A stretch of DNA of 27,871 nt, taken from NCBI GenBank assembly GCA_964422365.1, contig CAYRAV010000041.1, forward strand, positions 1 to 27,871. Reading direction: 5' to 3'. The DNA comes from CAYRAV01 sp964422365. Its GTDB lineage: Bacteria; Bacillota; Clostridia; Lachnospirales; Lachnospiraceae. Below, piece after piece: positions 16,310 to 24,103 of the stretch. Within the stretch, counting starts at the first letter, position 1. Each line of letters begins with the position of its first letter. Below the pieces are notes generated by a model, which was not told the origin of the DNA, searched no databases, and saw only the letters and a program-made list of their open reading frames with translations. The translations under genes and the position numbers were made by a program.

Positions 16310-16498
16310 TATAACTGTTCAAAAGGTGCCATTCGGAAAATGCCAGAATATCTATTATCCACTAAAACAAAATGCTTTGGCTGATCATTTGTTCATGATG
16401 CTGTTAACAGCTATGAAGCCATATGTGCAAATTGTACTTTATGAGCAAGCTCCCATGTACAATCTGCACATATGACTTCGCACCTTTTAAACAATTAC
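16310..16498. mobile_element. Element C: MITE-like element between alr and mazF
   Basis: Terminal inverted repeats TAACTGTTCAAAAGGTGC (16312-16329) and complement of TAATTGTTTAAAAGGTGC (16480-16497) match at 16 of 18 positions. Inside are a perfect palindrome GCTGTTAACAGC (16400-16411) and a hairpin with arms CATATGTGCAAATTGTAC (16420-16437) and GTACAATCTGCACATATG (16457-16474), 17 of 18 paired. The right end touches the alr stop codon. It may interrupt or bridge alr-mazF co-transcription. The rest of the gap, 16158-16309, shows only the mazF ribosome site. Confidence 0.72.
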
Positions 16499-17685
16499 TA
16501 AAATTCTAAATCCGCTGAATTATAATGATAAAAATCTGATGTTCCAACTTTTTTTTCATGCAAATAATATACTCTTGGTATTCTCTTTCCCACATCACAA
16601 ACAAATTCATAGTTAAACGAGTTCCCTGAAGCTGACGATACTTCCTCAACAGATATGAATTCAGTTCCATCTTTTCCCACCAATGTTACTGTATCCCCTT
16701 CCTGCACACCAGAAATATCTGTTACATCAACCATAAACTGATCCATACACACACGGCCTAATATTGGTGCAGATTGACCATGAATCAATACTCTTCCTTT
16801 TGAAGACAATGCTCTTGGATAACCATCTCCATAACCTACTGGTATAGTAGCAACTTTTGTGTGCCTTGTTGTAACATAAGTACTGTTATAACTAATGCCT
16901 GTGCCTGCTTCTACTTCTTTTAAATATGAAATGCATGCTTTAATCTCCATAGCAGGTTCAATTGGCAGATTTTTTTTGTGAACCTCATCTGATGGGTACA
17001 ATCCATAGGTGATAATTCCACTTCTGACCATATCCAAATTTGCTTCTGGTAATTCCATAATACCTGCACTATTAGAAATATGTTTTACTGGTATCATAAT
17101 CCCTTCTTCTTCTAATTTATTCACAAAATTTATATAACGTTCTAACTGAAGGCGGGTAAAATCAAGATTTTTTTCATCTGCACGTGCAAAATGTGAAAAA
17201 CAACCTTCTAGTTCTATCCCTTCCAATCCAGAAATTTTCCTGATTACAGGAATAGTACTGTCTTCTGGCATAAATCCTATTCTTCCCATACCAGTATCCA
17301 GTTTAATATGCACATGTGCTGTTTTTTTCTGCTTTTTTGCTTCTTGAGATAATTTTTCAGCCATTTCCCAACAAAAGACTGTTGCTGTAATATCATATTT
17401 CACCAGTAAATCTACTTGTTGCATGGGGGTATAACCTAAAATCAAGATTGGCTTTTTTACACCTGCATTTCTTAGTTCTATTCCTTCTTCAATAATAGCA
17501 ATGCCGTATGAATCTACCAATTCATCTAATGCTTTTGCAACTGGCACAGCACCATGCCCGTATGCGTCTGCCTTAATAATTGCCATTATTTTTGTTCCTT
17601 CTTTTAATTTACTTTTCACATTCTTGATATTATTACAAATTGCATCCAGATTAATATTTGCCTGTACACGATAATATTCTTTCAT
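16498..17685 (-). CDS. alr: Alanine racemase
   Basis: PLP enzyme interconverting L- and D-alanine for peptidoglycan. Seen: the PLP lysine Lys38 in IIKADAYGHG, and catalytic Tyr266 in GISYNSTY with GYGDGYPR following, both as in Geobacillus Alr; the RVCMDQFMVDVT strand in the C-terminal barrel. Length 395 is normal, with a short polar tail (HEKKVGTSDFYHYNS) beyond the usual end. The ATG follows the nnr stop by one base, and its ribosome site AGGAGGAG is made from the last codons of that gene, so translation is coupled. It is the fifth gene in the rex cluster. Secure. Confidence 0.98.
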   Translation of the reverse strand: MKEYYRVQANINLDAICNNIKNVKSKLKEGTKIMAIIKADAYGHGAVPVAKALDELVDSYGIAIIEEGIELRNAGVKKPILILGYTPMQQVDLLVKYDITATVFCWEMAEKLSQEAKKQKKTAHVHIKLDTGMGRIGFMPEDSTIPVIRKISGLEGIELEGCFSHFARADEKNLDFTRLQLERYINFVNKLEEEGIMIPVKHISNSAGIMELPEANLDMVRSGIITYGLYPSDEVHKKNLPIEPAMEIKACISYLKEVEAGTGISYNSTYVTTRHTKVATIPVGYGDGYPRALSSKGRVLIHGQSAPILGRVCMDQFMVDVTDISGVQEGDTVTLVGKDGTEFISVEEVSSASGNSFNYEFVCDVGKRIPRVYYLHEKKVGTSDFYHYNSADLEF

Positions 17686-17686
17686 A

Positions 17687-19210
17687 CTAGGCTCTCCTCC
17701 TTTTTTGCTTTAAAACTTTTGGTATATGATCTATTAAATCGTCTGCAACAACCCCATAATATCCTTTTTCATTCGAAGAAATATCTCCTGATAATCCATG
17801 TATATATACACCAAGAGAAGCTGCTGTAAATGGTTTATTTCCCTGTGCCAGCAGGGCAGCGATTATACCTGTTAAAACATCTCCGCTTCCACCTGTAGCC
17901 ATCCCATTATTTCCTGAAAGATTAACATAATGTTCTGTTCCATTGCTTACTACTGTAACAGCATCTTTTAACACAACAAACAGATTTTTATTCTGCTCTG
18001 CCTGTTTTTGTGCGGTATCTATCAATTCTTTTTTTATCTCTCTTACACTTTTATCTGTCAACACTGACATTTCCTTTAAATGTGGTGTTATAATAACAGG
18101 TGTCACAAATTCCTTTTTATTCCACTGTTCTGTCTTTTTCAGCAAATGAATCGCATCTGCATCTAAAACAATTGACGATTCTGCATGTTTCAATACAAAC
18201 TTAAGTATCTGCTCACTCACTTTATGAAGTCCCATCCCTGGACCAATTACAACAGCATCTGCCCATTTTAAATTTTCAAAAAGTACTTCTTCTGTCTGCT
18301 CTCCATAATTTTCTATGTCATAGTCCTGAAATAGTGCTTCTGGCAATAATGTCTGCAAAATGTTTCTGTTTTCCTGAACAGTAAATACTTTTACAAGACC
18401 AGCACCTGTACGATATGCTGCCTTAGCAGCAAAATAAGCAGCACCACTAATATTTTTTGTACCAGCAATAACCAATATTTTTCCAAAAGTTCCTTTATTC
18501 CCATCTCTCTTACGCATTGGAAGCTTTTCTAAATCCCGCTCTGTGAAATAAAATGACTTTGGTCTGCATTGTTTCATCGCTATTTGTGGAAATCCTATGT
18601 CAGCAACTTTTACTCTGCCTGCATATTCACGTCCCGGATAAAATACCAATCCCAATTTTTGATATCCAAATGTTACTGTCAAATCTGCCCTTATGGCAAT
18701 TCCCATTACTTCTCCTGTCCCTGCATGAATTCCAGAAGGAATATCCACTGCTGCCACTTTTGCCCTGCTCTGATTAATAAGCTCTATCACTTTTGCATAT
18801 TCTCCGCTAACTTCCCTTGCCAGACCAATTCCAAAAATAGCATCCACAATAAAGTCATAACTGTTCCATTGTATTTCTTTCCAATCTGTTTTTACTGATA
18901 CACTGATCCGCTTTGCAATTTCATACTGACGTTTTGTTTCCACAGTCTGTTTTTCTATATTCCCAAGACAGAGAATCTGTACATGACATCCTTTTTCATA
19001 AAGTATTCTTCCAATTGCAATACCATCTCCACCATTATTTCCAGTACCACACACTACTAATATTTTATCCTGTTTTCCTACTATCTTTTTGATCACTTTT
19101 ATAGTTTCTAATGCTGCCCGTTCCATAAGCACCAAAGATTCTATTCCTATTTTTTGTATGGTATAGGTATCTATTTGTTTCATTTCTTTTCCATCAACAA
19201 TATATTTCAT
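17687..19210 (-). CDS. nnr: Bifunctional NAD(P)H-hydrate epimerase / ADP-dependent dehydratase
   Basis: Repairs damaged NAD(P)HX: the N-terminal YjeF_N domain interconverts R and S epimers and the C-terminal ribokinase-like domain dehydrates S-NAD(P)HX using ADP. Seen: GTGNNGGDGIAIGR (from about residue 55) and AVDIPSGIHAGTGE in the N-terminal half; VIAGTKNISGAAYFAAKAAYRTGAGL, VIGPGMG, LDADAI and the GGSGDVLTG motif near residue 441 in the C-terminal half. Length 507 matches the fused form. Its ATG overlaps the acpS stop (ATGA), with GGAGAG upstream inside acpS. In Bacillus the corresponding site near acpS and alr carries a different gene, so gene order is related but not identical. Secure. 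Confidence 0.96.
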   Translation of the reverse strand: MKYIVDGKEMKQIDTYTIQKIGIESLVLMERAALETIKVIKKIVGKQDKILVVCGTGNNGGDGIAIGRILYEKGCHVQILCLGNIEKQTVETKRQYEIAKRISVSVKTDWKEIQWNSYDFIVDAIFGIGLAREVSGEYAKVIELINQSRAKVAAVDIPSGIHAGTGEVMGIAIRADLTVTFGYQKLGLVFYPGREYAGRVKVADIGFPQIAMKQCRPKSFYFTERDLEKLPMRKRDGNKGTFGKILVIAGTKNISGAAYFAAKAAYRTGAGLVKVFTVQENRNILQTLLPEALFQDYDIENYGEQTEEVLFENLKWADAVVIGPGMGLHKVSEQILKFVLKHAESSIVLDADAIHLLKKTEQWNKKEFVTPVIITPHLKEMSVLTDKSVREIKKELIDTAQKQAEQNKNLFVVLKDAVTVVSNGTEHYVNLSGNNGMATGGSGDVLTGIIAALLAQGNKPFTAASLGVYIHGLSGDISSNEKGYYGVVADDLIDHIPKVLKQKRRRA

Positions 19211-19569
19211 ACAATCTCTCCAACTACAAACGCATTTGCATATACTCTGGTATTTGATAAAGATACATGTATTTTCCCGATTCCCTTCTCTTTCGCAAAT
19301 TCTAATGCTTTTCCATAAAGATTGACATATGGTTTCCCCAGATCATCCCTTAATACCTCTATCTCTATTGGTTCAATAGCTCGAAAGCCGGTCCCAAACA
19401 TTTTAGATACTGCTTCTTTTACCGCAAAATTATCTGCTGACTTTCTCTTATCCAGTGCAATAACAGCAATTTCTTTTGCTGTAAAATATTTTAATAAAAA
19501 TGCCTCTTTGCTGCATGCTTTGACTACACGTTCAATTTCTATCATATCTGTTCCAATACCATAAATCAT
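19207..19569 (-). CDS. acpS: Holo-[acyl-carrier-protein] synthase
   Basis: Transfers the 4'-phosphopantetheine arm from CoA to acyl carrier protein, activating it for fatty acid synthesis. Seen: GIGTDMIEIER with Mg-binding Asp8, NFAVKEAVSKMFGTGF with Glu52, and the C-terminal HVSLSNTRVYANAFVV strand. The usual SLSH is SLSN here; the position is not a metal ligand as far as I know, so activity is probably retained. Length 120 is normal. Both ends overlap neighbours by four bases (ATGA), so it is tightly coupled with the coiled-coil gene upstream and nnr downstream. Confidence 0.95.
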   Translation of the reverse strand: MIYGIGTDMIEIERVVKACSKEAFLLKYFTAKEIAVIALDKRKSADNFAVKEAVSKMFGTGFRAIEPIEIEVLRDDLGKPYVNLYGKALEFAKEKGIGKIHVSLSNTRVYANAFVVGEIV

Positions 19570-20228
19570 TTATCTTTATCTTCTCCCTGCTCTTCCTGAT
19601 TCTGTATTCTATTCTGTTCATGATCAAAAATCTCAATAATTTCTCTTCCCAGCATATCATGCATGTATGCATACATTTCCTGATTTTTTATTTCAGAATC
19701 CTGCTTTATGAGAATATGTTCTTTTAACTCTTCCCTTGCATTTAAAATCCATTTTTCTTCTGCTTTAATCACTTGCTCATTATGTATAATACGCTTATAA
19801 CAAATCTGCATCCCCTCAATTAATAATCTTTCATTCGTTTGGCTGATTTCCTCTGGCAATTCTAACAGACGTTCTTCTGCTGCCTCAATCTTTATCTTGA
19901 TTTCCCCAATCAGTTCCTGACTTTTCTCCTGCTTTTTTTCAGCCAGTTTGCTATGCTGTGCTGCCGACATATTTTCCACAATTTTATCAAGCAGCTGTTT
20001 TTTTAACTTCTCCATCTCTTTAATATCCTGATTAAGTTTTCCCTGTTCTTTTACAAGTTTTAGCAGTTCACTTTCTAATTGTTTTAATCTTTTTGTTTTT
20101 TCATGAGGCTGAAATAAATTTAACCATTTCTGATCCAATATTAATAATGGTACTTTTTTCCCTTTTAGCTTCTCTTCTATTAGTATATTCTCTGTTTTCT
20201 CTGTTTTTCCCTCATTCTTTCTTTTCAT
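19566..20228 (-). CDS. Coiled-coil protein of unknown function
   Basis: I do not recognise a named family. The 220-residue product is highly charged (Lys/Glu-rich) and reads as long heptad stretches at about residues 45-90 and 95-150, with a conserved-looking hydrophobic patch VPLLILDQKWLNLFQ near residue 27-41. There is no signal peptide or membrane helix, so it is probably cytoplasmic; the pattern has some resemblance to short structural coiled coils such as FliJ-like proteins, but there is no flagellar context. AAGGAG precedes its ATG; it starts 20 bp after rex and its stop overlaps the acpS start. Its place inside the rex-acpS operon suggests a housekeeping role. Confidence 0.8.
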   Translation of the reverse strand: MKRKNEGKTEKTENILIEEKLKGKKVPLLILDQKWLNLFQPHEKTKRLKQLESELLKLVKEQGKLNQDIKEMEKLKKQLLDKIVENMSAAQHSKLAEKKQEKSQELIGEIKIKIEAAEERLLELPEEISQTNERLLIEGMQICYKRIIHNEQVIKAEEKWILNAREELKEHILIKQDSEIKNQEMYAYMHDMLGREIIEIFDHEQNRIQNQEEQGEDKDK

Positions 20229-20248
20229 GTGGAACTCCTTTCTAGAAT

Positions 20249-20890
20249 CTAATCATCTATATAATCCAGTTCTTTCAAATTATATGATAAGTGCATCAAA
20301 CTTTCTGCTAAATGTACATTTTCCACCAATACATCCTTTGGCAGCTGTAAATCGACAGGAGCAAAATTCCAAATGGCCTTTACACCCCATTTCACTACAT
20401 TTGCTGCCATTAATGGAGCATTTGTCTTAGGAATTGTCAATGCTGCGATATGAATATTATTATTCTTTATATAATTCTCTAATTCATCTGCCAAATGAAT
20501 ATCAACACCTCTAATAGACATTCCCACTAATTTTGGATTCACATCAAAAATACCTCTTAGCACAAATCCACGCTTCTCAAAGTCAGAATAATTTGCCAGT
20601 GCTTGTCCTAAATTTCCTGCCCCGATTATAATCATGTTGTACTTTCTATCCAAACCAAGTATTTTCCCAATTTCTGTGTATAAATATTCTACATTATATC
20701 CATATCCCTGTTGGCCAAATCCACCAAAATTGTTTAAATCCTGACGAATCTGTGATGCCGTCACACCCATTTTTTCACTTAACTCTTTAGATGAGATTCG
20801 TTCTTCTCCATTTTCTAATATTTCACCTAAATAACGGTAATATTTAGGTAATCTTTTGATTACCGCCATTGAAATTTCTTTCTGACTCAA
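20249..20890 (-). CDS. rex: Redox-sensing transcriptional repressor Rex
   Basis: Dimeric repressor that senses the NADH/NAD+ ratio and controls fermentation and hydrogenase genes in anaerobes. Seen: an N-terminal winged-helix part with SMAVIKRLPKYYRYL and QIRQDLNNFGGFGQQGYGY, then the Rossmann GAGNLG (residues 90-95) for NADH, and the C-terminal domain-swap segment. Length 213 is normal. The start is TTG, eight bases after AAGGAGG; the next in-frame ATG (Met8) lies too far from that site and would cut the conserved N-terminus. A consensus promoter precedes it, and it leads the rex - coiled coil - acpS - nnr - alr run. I found no clear Rex operator in its own promoter. Confidence 0.97.
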   Translation of the reverse strand: MSQKEISMAVIKRLPKYYRYLGEILENGEERISSKELSEKMGVTASQIRQDLNNFGGFGQQGYGYNVEYLYTEIGKILGLDRKYNMIIIGAGNLGQALANYSDFEKRGFVLRGIFDVNPKLVGMSIRGVDIHLADELENYIKNNNIHIAALTIPKTNAPLMAANVVKWGVKAIWNFAPVDLQLPKDVLVENVHLAESLMHLSYNLKELDYIDD

Positions 20891-20930
20891 ATTGTATACC
20901 TCCTTGGTATCAACAAAATAATTATTTATT

Positions 20931-20959
20931 ATTATATAAAAACGTTAAATATATGTCAA
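20931..20959 (-). promoter_or_regulatory. Consensus promoter of the rex-acpS-alr operon
   Basis: On the minus strand, TTGACA (20954-20959), 17-bp spacer, TATAAT (20931-20936). Both boxes are perfect, predicting a start near 20925 and a leader of about 35 nt. Confidence 0.85.
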
Positions 20960-20993
20960 TCTGATAAAACAGAAACTTATTGCTATACTAAAA

Positions 20994-21014
20994 CGGCTGG
21001 TAACAATTCAGCCG
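20994..21014. repeat. Terminal-repeat-like fragment with small hairpin
   Basis: CGGCTG (20994-20999) and CAGCCG (21009-21014) form a 6-bp hairpin around GTAACAATT. Read with flanks, GGTAACAATTCAGCC matches the terminal repeat consensus of the element family (GGTAAC-N-RTTCAGCY). No second terminus is evident before the ABC-F promoter, although TTCAAA/TTTGAA and AGCAG/CTGCT pairs occur at 21028-21085. Likely a remnant. Confidence 0.45.
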
Positions 21015-21085
21015 CAAAATGGAAATTCAAACATGCTCTAGCAGACTCGCTGCTCTTGAAATAAGCTCCTTTAGAAATTTGAACG

Positions 21086-21114
21086 TTGACATTATGTGAC
21101 ATTCCTTTTATAAT
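21086..21114 (+). promoter_or_regulatory. Consensus promoter of the ABC-F gene
   Basis: TTGACA (21086-21091), 17-bp spacer, TATAAT (21109-21114), predicting a start near 21121 and a leader of about 40 nt. That is too short for the attenuator leaders found before antibiotic-inducible ABC-F genes, which supports a housekeeping ABC-F. Confidence 0.85.
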
Positions 21115-21161
21115 CTCATTGTTGCTAAAAATAAATTTATTCATAAATAGCGAGGTTTATT

Positions 21162-23117
21162 ATGATATTATCATGTAATAATATAGGAAAATCCTTTGGT
21201 ACAGACCAGATTCTGTCAAATATATCATTTCATATAAATGAATATGAAAAAGCTGGTATTGTAGGAATCAATGGAGCCGGAAAATCAACTTTGTTAAAAA
21301 TTATAATGGGGCAGCTGCAAAGTGATGAAGGTAATGTTATTCTCAAAAAAGGTACCAGTATCGGATATCTTGCACAACATCAGGAACTATCTTCTGAGCA
21401 CTCTATCTATGAAGAAGTTCTCTCTGTAAAGCAGGATATTATTGATTTGGATCATAAAATCCGCTCCCTTGAAAAAGAGATGGAAGGAAAAGAGGGTTCT
21501 GAATTAGAACAGCTTTTAAAACAATATTCTAATTGTACCCATCAGTTCGAAACTTCTAATGGCTATGCTTATAAAAGCGAAGTCGTTGGAATATTAAAAG
21601 GGTTAGGTTTTAAAGAAGAGGACTTTTCTAGAAAAACTTCTTCTTTATCCGGAGGCCAAAAAACCCGTATTTCTCTTGGAAAACTACTTCTGTCACAACA
21701 TGACATTATTCTGCTTGATGAACCTACTAACCATTTGGATCTTGCTTCCATAACATGGCTTGAAACCTATCTGCTCAATTACAAAGGTGCTGTTGTTATT
21801 GTAGCCCATGATAGATATTTTCTTGATAGAATTGTAACAAAAATAGTAGAAATTGAACATTCTAAGGCACAAGTATTTCAGGGAAATTATTCAGAATATG
21901 CACAAAAAAAGACTGCCCTTAGGAACGCCCTTCTCCATCAATACGAAAACCAGCAAAAAGAAATCCGGCACCAGGAGGAAGTTATTTCTAAACTTCGCTC
22001 CTTTAACCGCGAAAAATCAATCAAGCGTGCGGAAAGCCGTGAAAAAATGCTGCAGAAAATAGAGGTAATGGAAAAACCTCCTGCTGAAGAAGCTTCCATG
22101 AATATTCAATTAGAGCCCCGAATTGTAAGTGGAAATGATGTACTTACTGTAGAGAATCTTACAAAAAGTTTTGGAACACATACTTTATTTGAACATTTGG
22201 ATTTTTCTATCCGCCGCGGTGAACGAATCGCAATCATTGGCGATAACGGAACAGGCAAGACAACGATTCTAAAAATTATCAACGGACTTGTTCCTGCTAA
22301 TTTGGGTACCATCCGGCTTGGCTCTAAAGTCTATATCGGATATTATGACCAGGAACATCAGGTACTGCATCCTGACAAAACCTTATTTGATGAATTGCAG
22401 GATACTTACCCCACTTTAAACAATACTGCAATCCGCAATACTCTGGCTGCATTTTTATTTACCGGGGATGATGTCTTCAAACGTATCAAAGAACTAAGCG
22501 GCGGTGAAAGAGGACGTGTTTCTCTTGCAAAATTGATGCTTTCAGAGGCAAATTTTCTTATCTTAGATGAACCTACCAATCATTTAGATATTACATCCAA
22601 GGAAATTTTGGAACAGGCACTGAATCAGTATACTGGTACTGTTCTTTATGTTTCCCATGACCGTTATTTTATCAATAAAACTGCTACTAGAATTTTAGAT
22701 CTCACTCATCAAAAATTATTAAACTACATTGGAAACTATGATTATTATCTTGAAAAAAAAGAGGAAACAGAAGCTGCTTTTCTTCATATTGACAAAATTT
22801 CCAAAGCCAACGCTACAGCTTCTGCTACACTTTCTAACCAGGCAAATTCTTCTGCAGAAACTGATTCCTCTGCCAAAATTGATTGGAAACAGCAGAAAGA
22901 AGAACAGGCAAAACTTAGAAAAAAACAAAATGATTTAAAAAAGTGTGAAAACGAGATTACCCAGTTAGAACAGCGTAATCAGGAAATTGACCAACTGCTT
23001 GCAAAAGAAGATATTTATACCAATGTTCCAAAATTACTAGAATTAAACAACGAAAAGAAGGCTTTAGAAGATCGTTTACTCAATCTTATGGAACAATGGG
23101 AACTCCTTGCAGAATAA
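21162..23117 (+). CDS. ABC-F family ribosome-associated ATPase (YdiF/Uup-like)
   Basis: Soluble twin-ABC ATPase, expected to bind the ribosomal E site and ease stalled translation. Seen: Walker A GINGAGKS (35-42), LSGGQ (162-166), EPTNHLD (187-193); a linker rich in Lys/Arg/Glu at about 240-310 (the P-site tRNA interaction motif); second Walker A GDNGTGKT near 359, LSGGERGR near 445 and EPTNHLD; then a C-terminal coiled-coil extension from about 575, as in Uup/YdiF. There are no membrane helices, so it is not a transporter. Length 651 fits. GAGG precedes the ATG. In Bacillus ydiF is also close to rex, supporting an ancestral neighbourhood. Subfamily assignment is inference. Confidence 0.93.
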   Translation: MILSCNNIGKSFGTDQILSNISFHINEYEKAGIVGINGAGKSTLLKIIMGQLQSDEGNVILKKGTSIGYLAQHQELSSEHSIYEEVLSVKQDIIDLDHKIRSLEKEMEGKEGSELEQLLKQYSNCTHQFETSNGYAYKSEVVGILKGLGFKEEDFSRKTSSLSGGQKTRISLGKLLLSQHDIILLDEPTNHLDLASITWLETYLLNYKGAVVIVAHDRYFLDRIVTKIVEIEHSKAQVFQGNYSEYAQKKTALRNALLHQYENQQKEIRHQEEVISKLRSFNREKSIKRAESREKMLQKIEVMEKPPAEEASMNIQLEPRIVSGNDVLTVENLTKSFGTHTLFEHLDFSIRRGERIAIIGDNGTGKTTILKIINGLVPANLGTIRLGSKVYIGYYDQEHQVLHPDKTLFDELQDTYPTLNNTAIRNTLAAFLFTGDDVFKRIKELSGGERGRVSLAKLMLSEANFLILDEPTNHLDITSKEILEQALNQYTGTVLYVSHDRYFINKTATRILDLTHQKLLNYIGNYDYYLEKKEETEAAFLHIDKISKANATASATLSNQANSSAETDSSAKIDWKQQKEEQAKLRKKQNDLKKCENEITQLEQRNQEIDQLLAKEDIYTNVPKLLELNNEKKALEDRLLNLMEQWELLAE

Positions 23118-23125
23118 AGCAGAAC

Positions 23126-23171
23126 AATGAAAAAGGCAGTGATTCCTCTTTTCTTCACCGCCTTTTTCATT
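23126..23171 (+). terminator. Intrinsic terminator of the ABC-F gene
   Basis: AATGAAAAAGGC-A-GTGA pairs with TTCAC-C-GCCTTTTTCATT with one mismatch. The stem holds its own A and T runs, so it can work in both directions, serving also the convergent DUF1653 gene. Confidence 0.8.
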
Positions 23172-23231
23172 ATGCAATACATGTTATCAGCATAATTCTA
23201 TAATAGATATTGCAGCAATTCCGTTTTTCCA

Positions 23232-23903
23232 CTATCGTAACCGATTACATTCAAACTTTGCATAAGTTTCCAAATTCTGTCTAATCATAGTATATCTCTC
23301 TTCTAAATCGTCATCTTCTACAACAAGGTCCATAGAAACTGCGATATTAGTCAATATTCTATCATCTGCCTTCTCTCTCATATTCAGAAAAATTTCCAGC
23401 TTTTCTTTATAAGTATCTGCATTCAGAAACTGATAAAATAATTCTTCTGCAGAATATTGTTTTCGCAAATGCCTGCTATACTTTTCTTCATGCAAGTTTC
23501 CTGCTTCTGATTTTACTTCTATTTCATTTACCATTTCCGTCTCTCTTTTTAAGCCAGCCTTACTTGTCGGGTTTGCCTCCGCAATTTCACTTTCTGTACT
23601 TCTCTTACTCAGCACTTCTTCTTTTTTCTCTTCTTCCTCTGGCACCACTTCTTCCACCCTTGTAACAAATTTTACTTTTACAAAACGATACTTTTGTATC
23701 ACATTAGGATATTTTTCATGATCTACTTCACTTATAAACATGGACAATGGCCTTGCATAAATAGAAAAATCCCCATAAAGTGCCTGATAAATTACTAATT
23801 TTTCCTGTGTTTCTGTATGTTCTGCCACTGTTATAATCTGATATAATTTATCCTTAAAATGTTTATAAATTTCACCTGCTTTTGGTATTTCATTTTGTGC
23901 CAT
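23232..23903 (-). CDS. DUF1653 domain protein
   Basis: Function unknown. Residues 7-75 form a DUF1653 domain, visible in GEIYKHFKDKLYQIITVAEHTETQEKLVIYQALYGDFSIYARPLSMF, a small beta-rich module of unknown role. It is followed by an acidic, low-complexity linker (about 80-145) and a helical C-terminal part (about 148-223), with SAEELFYQFLNADTYKEKLEIFLNMR and a DDLEERY...LETYAKFECNRLR end, which in related Clostridia proteins follows DUF1653. No signal peptide. AGG-rich CTGGAGG lies seven bases upstream of the ATG. The start is only 17 bp from the GC-rich element at 23921-24101, so that element must form part of its leader or promoter. Confidence 0.85.
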   Translation of the reverse strand: MAQNEIPKAGEIYKHFKDKLYQIITVAEHTETQEKLVIYQALYGDFSIYARPLSMFISEVDHEKYPNVIQKYRFVKVKFVTRVEEVVPEEEEKKEEVLSKRSTESEIAEANPTSKAGLKRETEMVNEIEVKSEAGNLHEEKYSRHLRKQYSAEELFYQFLNADTYKEKLEIFLNMREKADDRILTNIAVSMDLVVEDDDLEERYTMIRQNLETYAKFECNRLR

Positions 23904-23920
23904 TCAATTTCCTCCAGTCA

Positions 23921-24101
23921 TTCTAGTGCGTGTTTTAATATTCATTGCCCCAATCTGCACGCCCCACTTTGCGTACCCATTCGGGTATACCGCAATCCAT
24001 GCCCTTTCGGGTTGGCGGATTTCGTCCGATATGGTATGGATATTTGCCCTACAAACTGTGACGCACATCTTGTAACAAGCAATTTTCAAACACACTCTAA
24101 T
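23921..24101. mobile_element. Element D: GC-rich, terminally repeated, structured intergenic element
   Basis: Ends TTCTAGTGCGTGTTTT and complement TATTAGAGTGTGTTTG are similar (about 12 of 16). By hand count it is roughly 45% G+C, well above its surroundings. On the minus strand it contains TACCC-GAAT-GGGTA within a longer TGCG/CGCA stem, CCC-GAAA-GGG (a GNRA-type tetraloop), CGGA-CGAAA-TCCG and CTTGT-T-ACAAG. It exactly fills the space between two genes, stopping 2 bp from one stop codon and 3 bp from the next ribosome site. A 63-codon minus-strand frame through it has no convincing coding signal. MITE-like element or structured RNA. Confidence 0.6.
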
Positions 24102-24103
24102 AC

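Noticed and set aside
16158..16497. Antitoxin gene between alr and mazF
   Set aside because: No minus-strand frame with a ribosome site and DNA-binding features; the interval is element C plus the mazF leader.
20931..20960. Rex operator within the rex promoter
   Set aside because: The spacer holds TTTAACG but no TTGTTAA-N4-TTAACAA dyad, so autoregulation is not supported.
23904..24095. Minus-strand 63-codon frame through element D
   Set aside because: It spans the whole structured element, ends in its terminal repeats, has no ribosome site and does not resemble a known protein.
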